64,000 bases of DNA, from positions 124,001 through 188,000 of the forward strand of contig NMRB01000635.1 in assembly GCA_002633025.1 (NCBI GenBank), written 5' to 3'. Source of the DNA: Notospermus geniculatus (lineage: Eukaryota; Nemertea; Pilidiophora; Heteronemertea; Lineidae). Shown piece by piece: positions 55,444-64,000 of the stretch. Made by a program: the position numbers and the translations under genes. The notes below the pieces were generated by a model. It searched no databases and was not told the origin of the DNA. It worked only from the letters and a program-made list of their open reading frames with translations. Position 1 is the stretch's first letter. Each line of letters starts with the position of its first letter.

Positions 55444-57824
55444 ACAGATCACATATCCCTACTCCAGCCAAGGCTGAGAAATGGCCGCATTTGCAGCACA
55501 TTGCACGTGAGATGCCTGATCCTATAGACTGTGATGTCGGAATCCTGATTGGGTATAACTGTCCAAAGGCCCTGAATCCTCGTGAGGTGATTTCTGGTGT
55601 AAAGGAAGAAGATCCGTTCGCTCAGAAGACAGACCTCGGCTGGGGGATAGTTGGCATCGTTGATCAAGCTGACCAAGGAGCAAATTTTGAGGATCCTATT
55701 GGTGTGAGCCATAAAGTTATAACATACAGAGACTTGCCAGCGGCAGAGAGTGCTGAGGTAGGAGGAAACCAGATAGCACAGAGGGAACTAGCTGTTTCAA
55801 GTATCGTCATAAGAGAGGTCCTCACCACCCTGGAGGCAGATTTCAAGGACACTGAAGACCCAAGTGATAGAGAACAGCTGTCTGTGGAGGACAAAAGGTT
55901 TGTTGACCTTCTTAGCGAGAGAATCCACAAGCGATCAGACGGACACTACCAGATGCCCTTGCCATTTCGGAATGGAAAGCCTCAGCTGCCTGAAAACAGA
56001 CCCATGGCCGTAAAAAGGTTAAACAACCTGAAAAGCAAGTTCAACCGTGATGCTGAATACAAGAGAAAATACACCGAATTTATGGAGAATATTATTGCCA
56101 AGGGAGATGCAGAGCCAGCACCCCCCCTACAACCAGGCCGCCGGTGGTATCTGCCACATTTTGGAGTTTTTCACCCAAAAAAACCCACGAAGATACGCAT
56201 CGTCTTTGATTGTCGTGCGGAGTTTGGTGGCCAATCACTTAACCAATGCCTTCTGCAAGGACCAGACCTCACCAACTGCTTGATTGGGATACTTGTCAGG
56301 TTTAGGAGAGAGCGGGTAGCCATTACATGCGATGTTGAGCAAATGTTCCATCAATTTAAAGTAGAGGAGGACTGCCGAGACTACCTAAGATTCCTGTGGT
56401 GGCCAGGAGGAGACACATCTCAAGATCCCATGGAATACCGGATGACAGTGCATCTGTTCGGGGCCACTTCGTCTCCCTCTTGCTGTAATTTTGGATTAAA
56501 AAAGATCGCCAATGACAATGAAGAAAAGTACGGAAGAGAGGCAGCAGACTTCGTCCGTAACGACTTTTACTGCGATGATGGCCTGAAGTCACTGAACACA
56601 GAAAGAGAGGCCATTGATTTGGTTGGAAATACAGTCAGGCTTGTGTACGAGGGTAAGCTGCGGCTCCATAAGTTCGCCTCTAACAGCGAGGAAGTCCTAC
56701 GTAGTATCCCAGAAGATGACAGAGCTGTGAAAGACAGCGATCTGCAGCTGCTCCCTTACGTCAACAGCGATGGTCCTGGATTGATTGAGAGAGCCCTTGG
56801 AATGTACTGGTCGATCAAGTCTGACGAGTTTCATTTCGAGATTCTGCTAAAGGAAAGGCCTAAGACAAGACGAGGCATTCTGTCCACAATAGGCACTATA
56901 TATGATCCTCTGGGTTTGATAGCTCCTGTTCTGATCGAAGGGAAACTCCTACTGCAGCAGATCTGTACCTTGAAGTTGGACTGGGACAGTCCATTGCCCC
57001 CAGAGATCAGCCGCAAATGGGAAAAATGGAAAGAGGAACTTCTCAACTTGAAAGAACTGAAGATCCCACGGAGCATGAAGCCAGCTGATTTTGGAGAAGT
57101 CAAGTCAATCAGTCTTCATCATTTCTCCGATGCGTCAACCACAGCCTATGGTCAGTGTTCCTACGCAAGAATAGTCAACAGCCAGAACCAAGTGCACTGC
57201 TGCCTCATCATGGGGAAAGCGAGAGTTACTCCCTTACGTGTTATCACCATACCGAGATTGGAGCCGACAGCAGCAGCCCTCTCAGCGAAAGTCGGAGCAA
57301 TGCTACATCGAGAGCTAAAAATGGAGATAGACCAAGAGATATACTGGACAGACAGTATGGTGGCACTCGGGTATATCAAGAATGAGGCTAAGCGCTTCAA
57401 AACATTCGTAGCCAATCGGGTACAGAAAATAAGAGACACCACCTCCCATGAACAGTGGAGACATGTCAAGAGCCAAGACAACCCAGCAGATGAGGCTTCG
57501 CGGGGTATTTCGGTCAAGAAATTCACTACAGGAGAATCCATCTGGTTAAAGGGACCAGCGTTTCTCTGGGAGTCAAAACTGCCAGACCCAGAAGAAAACA
57601 GGATTCCTGAGCTGTCACCCAATGATGTGGAGGTGAAGAGAGTCATCAGCCATGCAGTTCATGTAGTACGCGCAGAACCAACAGCATTCAAATCCAGCAG
57701 TCTGGATGTCTACTCAACATGGGAAAAGGCCAGGAAATCTGTTGCGCTCTGCATAAGATACAGAAATTTAGTTGAGACGGAAGGTGCAAGGCCAGGAGCC
57801 GGTAAAAGGTCCACTCAGAGTTGA
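55398..57824 (+). pseudogene. BEL/Pao pol: protease end, reverse transcriptase, RNase H, copy 1 of duplicated region
   Basis: Begins in a different frame from gag at LPPTYTRDVMPVDRS, so one frame break separates them. Reverse transcriptase boxes include IRIVFDCRAEFGGQSLN, ITCDVEQMFHQ, VHLFGATSSP and the catalytic DFYCDDGLKS. RNase H starts at HHFSDASTTAYG. The frame ends at 57824 through a one-base insertion near 57765 relative to the second copy of the duplication; the integrase zinc-binding region of copy 1 continues in another frame to about 58370. Confidence 0.87.
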
Positions 57825-58384
57825 AGATCTCAGGCAAGCCGAGCTTGAAATATGTAAAGCTGTACAGCAGGAGCACTTTGGAGAGGAAATCGCCATACTG
57901 AAGCAGCTTAAAGTCAATGAGGAAACAGAAAGGGACAACGAAGTTGCAAAAGAGAGAAAGCAGAAGATCAAGAGGACATCTACATTGTACCGCCTCAGTC
58001 CATTTCTTGATGAAAAGGGTGTCTTAAGAGTTGGTGGTCGGTTGAAAAGAGCAGATATCCCACTAGAATTGAAGCATCCGGTCATTCTGCCCAGATCATC
58101 CCATGTCACCACGTTGGTTTTGAGACATTGTCATGAAAAGGTACTCCATAGTGGTCGAGGTCTTACGATCAGCACAGTCAGAGGAGAAGGTTTTTGGATA
58201 ATTGGGTGCCGAAAGGCAGTGGTCAGCCTCATATCGAAGTGTGTAACCTGCCGAAGACTACGCAGACCCTTTCAGCAGCAAGTGATGGCAGATCTTCCTA
58301 AAGACAGGCTCGAGACAAGCCCTGCTTTCACCTTCATAGGGGCAGATGCATTTGGCCCATTTCTAAGTCAACAGCCAGAACCAA

Positions 58385-59545
58385 GTGCACTGCTGCCTCA
58401 TCATGGGGAAAGCGAGAGTTACTCCCTTACGTGTTATCACCATACCGAGATTGGAGCTGACAGCAGCAGCCCTCTCAGCGAAAGTCGGAGCAATGCTACA
58501 TCGAGAGCTAAAAATGGAGATAGACCAAGAGATATACTGGACAGACAGTATGGTGGCACTCGGGTATATCAAGAATGAGGCCAAGCGCTTCAAAACATTC
58601 GTAGCCAATCGGGTACAGAAAATAAGAGACACCACCTCCCATGAACAGTGGAGACATGTCAAGAGCCAAGACAACCCAGCAGATGAGGCTTCGCGGGGTA
58701 TTTCGGTCAAGAAATTCACTTCAGGAGAATCCATCTGGTTAAAGGGACCAGCGTTTCTCTGGGAGTCAAAACTGCCAGACCCAGAAGAAGACAGGATTCC
58801 TGAGCTGTCACCCAATGATGTGGAGGTGAAGAGAGTCATCAGCCATGCAGTTCATGTAGTATGCGCAGAACCAACAGCATTCAAATCCAGCAGTCTAGAA
58901 GTCTACTCAACATGGGAAAGGGCCAGGAAATCTGTTGCGCTCTGCATAAGATACAGAAATCAGTTGAGACGGAAGGTGCAAGGCCAGGAGCCCGTAAAAG
59001 GTCCACTCAGAGTTGAAGATCTCAGGCAAGCCGAGCTTGAAATATGTAAAGCTGTACAGCAGGAGCACTTTGGAGAGGAAATCGCCATACTGGAGCAGCT
59101 TAAAGTCAATGAGGAAACAGAAAGGGACAACGAAGTTGCAAAAGAGAGAAAGCAGAAGATCAAGAGGACAACTACATTGTACCGCCTCAGTCCATTTCTT
59201 GATGAAAAGGGTGTCTTAAGAGTTGGTGGTCGGTTGAAAAGAGCAGATATCCCACTAGAATTGAAGCATCCGGTCATTCTGCCCAGATCATCCCATGTCA
59301 CCATGTTGGTTTTGAGACATTGTCATGAAAAGGTACTCCATAGTGGTCGAGGTCTTACGATCAGCGCAGTCAGAGGAGAAGGTTTCTGGATAATTGGGTG
59401 CCGAAAGGCAGTGGTCAGCCTCATATCGAAGTGTGTAACCTGCCGAAGACTACGCAGACCCTTTCAGCAGCAAGTGATGGCAGATCTTCCTAAAGACAGG
59501 CTCGAGACAAGCCCTGCTTTCACCTTCATAGTGCTCCATTTCTGA
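58385..59545 (+). pseudogene. BEL/Pao RNase H end and integrase start, copy 2
   Basis: Second copy of the 57181-58339 segment, about 98% identical. It contains RNase H end motifs (IYWTDSMVALGYI, QDNPADEASRG) and the integrase zinc-binding H-H-C-C region (HCHEKVLHSGRG ... CVTCRRLRRPF). It stops after FTFI; the block with the first integrase aspartate (GADAFGPF, present in copy 1 near 58340) has been lost here by a short deletion. Confidence 0.87.
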
Positions 59546-59645
59546 TTGCCCTCACCACTGGAAGGAAGACCACAGTGAAGAGATACGGCATAGTTTTCAC
59601 CTGCCTCTGTATGAGAGCTGTGCATATATCGAGACATTCCATGAT

Positions 59646-60477
59646 ATGACGGCTGAAGCTTTCATCAATTCCCTTCGTCGACTGATTGCAATCAGAGGAC
59701 CAATCCAGCTGTTGAGATGTGACAGGGGCACAAATTTTATTGGCGCAAACAACGAGCTGCAGAAAGCATGGTCTGAAATGAACTTTGACAAGATTCAACA
59801 GTTTCTGCTAAAGCAAGAGTGCAACCTGGAGTTCAGGATGAATGTTCCTCACGCCAGCCACCATGGGGGAGTATGGGAACGCCAGATTCGCATAATACGT
59901 TCCATATTGTCCTCGATTCTGCTACAGTCTGGCTCTCAACTTGATGACGAGTCACTCGCTACGTTCCTGTATGAAGTCATGGCCATAATCAATGGTAGGC
60001 CGCTGACTACTGACAACTTGGAAGATCCTGAGTCATTGTTACCGTTGTCGCCAAACCAGATTTTGACTATGAAGTCTCGGGTGATAATCCCTCCACCTGG
60101 TGACTTTCCACGTGAAGATTTGCTGCTGAAGAAACGATGGCGACGGGTGCAGCACCTAGCCAATGTATTCTGGTCCGCCTGGCAGCCGAGACTACATTAG
60201 TAACTTGCAGGCCAGACAAAAGTGGGTCCGAGAAGAGCGAGATTTCATGGTCGGCGATATCGTGATCATGAAAGATGATGATTTACCAAGAAACCAGTGG
60301 CGACTGTCCAGGGTCGTCGACGTCACCAAGGATGAAGATCAACACGTTAGGAAGGTTCGTCTTGCCGTCGGAAACCGGTCCTTGGACAACAGGGGCAAAC
60401 CTAAGCAGGAGACAACACTCTTCGAGAGACCCGTGCAGAAAATCGTCCTACTGATGGAAGCTGATCGCCCCGAGTAA
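59646..60477 (+). pseudogene. BEL/Pao integrase core and C-terminus
   Basis: Carries the second aspartate box (RCDRGTNFIGANNEL) and the glutamate box (HHGGVWERQIR), then NGRPLT and LSPNQIL motifs and the C-terminal chromodomain-like tail (FMVGDIVIMKDDDLPRNQW ... ERPVQKIVLL). A frame break near 60180 divides it into 59646-60200 and 60163-60477. Confidence 0.85.
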
Positions 60478-60479
60478 TT

Positions 60480-62200
60480 CCCGGCCGAAGGAGCCACTTC
60501 ACGTCGATTCGAAATATAGTCGTGGGATATTGTCCGCAAAGTCACGGTTGTGAAAATTCCGCATTTGTGTATCCGGTACTCTGTGAAATTCGTTATGGAT
60601 ATTCTGTGAAATACGTGTCAGATATTGGGTGAAGTGCTAGTAACCTCTCCCCAGCAATCTTATTATCCCTGGCACCGGCCAGTTTGTGAATTGAAAGCAC
60701 AAAATTTGTGAAATCGAAATTTCATTTTTGGATAGCCAATTCAAAGTCAGGACAGCCTTCGCGGTTGTGAATTCATTGGAACATGGAATGTGCATGGACA
60801 CATTTTCGAATATTTCATGAACATGGATAGTGCTCTCTTGGAGATAGCTGTGCCCTGGTGAGCTGCAGACCATTCTCTTGCTTTCGTCTTTAAGGCGGGA
60901 TTTTGGAGCGCCATCTTGTGCATTGGGGTTGTTATGCTAAATTTGGTAGATTCTTGTAGAACTGTGAGCTCGCTTGGGTCCTGCTGTCTCCATTTTCTTG
61001 TTCGTGAGTGTGTACTGCTTTCTGGAGCGACTTGCATTTGAGATTTGCTAAAAGTTCATCTTGAGGACTCCAGCCCTTCAGCGATTTACGTTCATTTTAG
61101 TTATTCTTGCATCATAGATTCTTACTGGAGATACAGTAGATTCTTAGTGAATTCTGAATCAATAATCTTGATAAATTTGTCTCATACATGTAGGTACATG
61201 TATATGTATAAGTATTTTGTGTACCCGTATCGTGTTTCATTCTGGAACCAGGTAGTGAAATAGGGTTTGAAATTACCAAACTGTAATTTGGGGAGCCATG
61301 TAAGTGCCCTTAAGATGGGCAGACTTTCCCTTTAAGTCATTTGGAGCACCTCACGGTTCTCTTGGAATTCGTGCTGCGCATGCGCAATGCTTATGCCATT
61401 GATATGCTAAACAAAGAGCCGCCGTTTTCGGTTTTTGCTATGAATTTAAGTCAATATTGCCCCCCAAAGTGGTAAGTTTCATGAAAATGCACATAAATGT
61501 GAAAGAAAAGATACCTAAGACACTATATATATTGCAATCCCAGAGCAAAGATTGGTGTGCAACCAATTTGTGGTTGCTGACCAATATGCCACTTAATCTA
61601 CACCAACACACCACCAGTCCTCCTTGTGAGTTATGCTAAATTTGGTGGATTCTTTGTAGAACTGTGAGCTCACTTGGGTCCTGCTGTCCCCCTTCTTTGT
61701 GCGTGTCATACTACTTTTTTGGGACGACTTGCATTTGAGATTTGCTAGAAGTTCATCTTGTCATTTGAGAAAGGAACATTCTAAAAGGGACAGAGGACTC
61801 CAGCCCTTTAGCGGTTTACGTTCATTTTAGTTATTCTAATTGGAGATACGGTAGACTTCAGCGAATGCTATAATAAGGTTTAAAATTACCAAACTGTAAT
61901 TTGAGGAGCCATGTAAGTGCCCTTAAGATGGGCAGACTTTCCCTTTAAGTCATTTGGAGCACCTCACGGTTCTCTTGGAATTCGTGCCACGCATGCGCAA
62001 TGCTTATGCCATTGATATGCAAACAAAGAGCCGCCGTTTTCGGTAATCGCTACGAAATTTATGTCAATATTGCCCCCCAAAGTGATTCCACGAGTTGACT
62101 AAACAATGTTGTCAAGTTGCCATGGTATGGTTGCAGTCTGTCAATAAAGACCAAAGAAATATATTTGAAAGAACGTGTCGACTCCGTCGGTCTCTTAAAG
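60480..62200 (+). mobile_element. BEL/Pao 3' noncoding and LTR-like region with internal duplication
   Basis: Two related blocks lie in tandem: TTATGCTAAATTTGGT...CGTTTTCGGT at 60932-61434 and again at 61632-62043 (about 90% alike), separated by 61435-61630. AATAAA at 62142 and the GTGTCGACTCCGTCGGTCTC end fit an LTR R-U5 region. It stops about 40 bases before the DIRS inverted end. Confidence 0.6.
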
Positions 62201-62288
62201 GGGCAGTTACCGAAAAGCGGCAGCTACAGTCAGCGTGCGCTATCTCATGGGATTCTGGAATGACCTAGATTGATGGGTGAGATAGAAT

Positions 62289-63131
62289 GGCGCTGCGACC
62301 GTATCCACGTTTCCACTGTGACGTTGTACAGAACGTCAACGTCACACTGCCGTGACGTTGTGGCTTCATGCTCGCACCGCACATTGCAACGGAGATGACG
62401 TCCTGTAGACAATGAAAAGGCCTGATTTGGTCGCAGCGACATCTTTCCGTGGAGAAGTGGCGACCCCCTCATTGAAAAACTCCACAATAATTAACTGATT
62501 ATGTAACTTTATTCATGAACAATGCAAGTCCCAAATGAAGTTTTTCAGAGGCGATAACGGGTACAGTCGGCTCCAAATGACCGGATTTGGGGTAGTGATA
62601 GATGCAGCATGGCGAGGTCTATGGTCGTTCATGGCCCGATTTTTCAGAATTGAAATAACTAATTAGCAATTGCTTAATTAGTGGCCCGAAAAAGGTCAAA
62701 ACAGAAAATTGAATAATTTTTGCTCTTTTCCTCTGAAATTCAAAAATCGGGGCTCGAACGGCCTTAGAAGAAGGTTTTTCCAGATCATATTCGAAATCAG
62801 ATTGACCATCGATCCACGCACAAAAAAGAAATCGCTCGTGAAAATTTGTGAGAAAGTCCGGAATTTTCCCCGCGAGCCCTTTGTTATGTTAATGAAGAAC
62901 GCGTGTGGAGTTGGTCACGTTCGGATAAAGCCTCTTCAAAAATCATCGACGACAGAGCTATATATATATATGTTTATTTCGTACATAGGAAATTGTACAA
63001 ATTGTGTAAGTGCAAGTGAAACAGTGCAAGAGAGTGCTCACCTATGAACTTCACCCCTATCACACGGAAAAAAAACAGACAAAACTGGGGAGAAGAGTGG
63101 TTATATTCACAACATAGCTTGCATACTGAAA
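62289..63131. other. noncoding DNA between the DIRS end and a LINE
   Basis: Includes a small CACTGTGACGTTGTACAGAACGTCAACGTCACACTGCCGTGACGTTG-like palindromic cluster (first part ACTGTGACGTT at 62315), a TATATATATATA microsatellite near 62960, and probably the 3' UTR of the LINE on the minus strand. Confidence 0.4.
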
Positions 63132-64000
63132 TTACTCACCAGTACTCAGGTACTCTAAAATTTGGTTTATTTCCACTTTTGACAGAAAGTTTGAACCTTG
63201 TTCTCTCATTCTAATAAGTTCTCTAATTTGCGCACCCACCTGTCCAATTCGGTTATTCCCCCCTTTAATCGCCCTCAACATTGTTGTTAAATCAGGTATG
63301 TGGTATCTGTTCCAGCTATATTTATGCAGAATTGTAGTTAAACTTTTCCCGATTGGGGAACCACTCCCAGAGAGTAGGAGATCGAGAGTGATCCTCACAA
63401 ATTTATTCTTAGACTTCAACATTCCGTGAAAGAATCTAACCATTCTTTTCTCCAATCGTGTCTGAATACCATCATCACCAACCACCTCAGGCAGCAATCT
63501 ACCGTGAGGTCTATATGGCAGGAATAAAATCCGACGAACACACTTTCGCCATGCCACGTACAGATCTTCCATGAAAGGCTTGGACAGATCCAACAGTTGA
63601 AATCCGTACAAGGACATACAGTAACATTGAAACAGATTATAGCGCGTTTCAAAACGTGCAAAACTGAACTGGGCCAAGAGCAAATTTGTCCTTTTATATA
63701 AATCGTTAACCATCATTTGTACTCTTCGACGCCTTACATCACCACCGAGGAGAATCCCTAGGTGGACTTCCTCCTCAGTCCTTTCAACATCATTTCCTTG
63801 GAATGAAATCGCGTCTGGGGGATCATCATCCCCAAAAACTAGAAAACGACTTTTTGTCGCATTGAAGGAGATTTTGTACTCCCTTGAGAAATTACTGGCA
63901 TAGCCAAGCATTCTCTTCAAACCAAAAACAGATGGAGCCAATAAAATAATGTCGTCAGCGTATAAAAATATTCCACAAAAGACATTTCCAACATAACATC
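63132..64000 (-). CDS. non-LTR retrotransposon (LINE) reverse transcriptase, C-terminal part
   Basis: The frame is open from the right edge of the window to a stop at 63132. It holds the catalytic box FLYADDIILLAPS (YADD at 63951-63962), then the thumb region with ISFNATKSRFLVF and VHLGILLGG, and the C-terminal tail of about 200 residues common to CR1/L2/Jockey-like elements (YGFQLLDLSKPFMEDLYVAW, RPHGRLLPEV). No frame break is seen in the 289 residues inside the window. The N-terminal part lies beyond 64000. Confidence 0.88.
   Translation of the reverse strand, partial: CYVGNVFCGIFLYADDIILLAPSVFGLKRMLGYASNFSREYKISFNATKSRFLVFGDDDPPDAISFQGNDVERTEEEVHLGILLGGDVRRRRVQMMVNDLYKRTNLLLAQFSFARFETRYNLFQCYCMSLYGFQLLDLSKPFMEDLYVAWRKCVRRILFLPYRPHGRLLPEVVGDDGIQTRLEKRMVRFFHGMLKSKNKFVRITLDLLLSGSGSPIGKSLTTILHKYSWNRYHIPDLTTMLRAIKGGNNRIGQVGAQIRELIRMREQGSNFLSKVEINQILEYLSTGE

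Larger units (their letters stand above)
53215..62200 (+). mobile_element. BEL/Pao LTR retrotransposon, degraded, nested in the DIRS element
   Basis: Plus-strand order is gag with zinc knuckles, aspartic protease, reverse transcriptase, RNase H, integrase, then a 1.7-kb LTR-like region ending with AATAAA (62142). The 5' LTR is not found. The body has a 98-base duplication in gag, a frame break at the gag/pol join, and a 1.19-kb tandem duplication from RNase H into integrase. Limits are approximate. Confidence 0.85.
48694..62288 (-). mobile_element. DIRS-type retrotransposon (broken, with nested insertions)
   Basis: 47 bases at 48694-48740 recur exactly inverted at 62242-62288, the inverted terminal repeats expected of DIRS elements. 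On the minus strand the order is gag end (53214-53037), reverse transcriptase/RNase H (52932-51395), a further pol segment (51395-50712) overlapping a tyrosine recombinase (51024-48971). The element lacks an integrase and has tyrosine recombinase instead, as DIRS elements do. It is split by a BEL/Pao element (about 53215-62200) and by a 0.95-kb DNA transposon (49182-50129). The gag start is not found and may have been lost. Confidence 0.82.

Noticed and set aside
1-64000. Bacterial or phage origin (tyrosine recombinase, integrase words)
   Set aside because: Spliced animal genes throughout, and the recombinase and integrase belong to DIRS and BEL/Pao retrotransposons.

Overview
The window is nuclear DNA of an animal, most likely a marine invertebrate and probably a deuterostome (echinoderm or hemichordate type). 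The genes are rich in introns with GT/AG splice sites and have one-to-one animal relatives. The intergenic DNA is AT-rich, full of foldback transposons, and shows many TAGGCCTA-type palindromes and ACATGTA words. The species call is an inference from sequence style. There are four assembly gaps or N runs of note (1968-2005, 13693-13824, 24181-24487, plus single Ns at 36100 and 45334).

Six host genes can be read. From left to right: an SLC35G-like ten-helix transporter (minus, one coding exon, 505-1731); a complete 19-exon membrane Xaa-Pro aminopeptidase of the XPNPEP2 type (minus, 3809-11713, 697 aa); BLOC1S3, a lysosome-related organelle biogenesis subunit (minus, 15228-17362, 6 exons, 196 aa); TCP11L1 (plus, 18962-23000, 9 exons, 509 aa); an F-box/WD40 ubiquitin-ligase adaptor (minus, 28309-36988, 15 exons, 728 aa); and the first two coding exons of afadin (plus, 39064-43670), whose remaining exons must lie beyond the window. 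For the four complete multi-exon genes I joined exons by splice signals and reading phase; each summed coding length is a multiple of three and ends at a stop. BLOC1S3/TCP11L1 and the F-box gene/afadin are head-to-head pairs. No shared pathway links the six genes.

From 43.7 kb to the end no further afadin exon is visible and the DNA looks like a giant intron filled with mobile elements: a small element with an unrecognised Cys/Lys-ending ORF (44.1-45.9 kb), a possible solo LTR (46.2-46.9 kb), a TTCATGAA palindromic satellite (47.6-48.0 kb), a DIRS-type tyrosine-recombinase retrotransposon (minus strand, inverted ends at 48.7 and 62.3 kb) that has been split by a degraded BEL/Pao element (53.2-62.2 kb) and by a smaller DNA transposon (49.2-50.1 kb), and the 3' part of a LINE reverse transcriptase running off the right edge.

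Introns and intergenic spaces of the other genes hold at least fifteen foldback (MITE-like) elements. Several belong to recognisable families with target-site duplications: a TA-flanked family with GGGAGGTTTCG ends, a family with CAGGGCCG-like ends and 5-bp duplications, and a Tc1-like element with 360-bp inverted repeats. No bacterial-type operon, CRISPR array, or rRNA gene is present.
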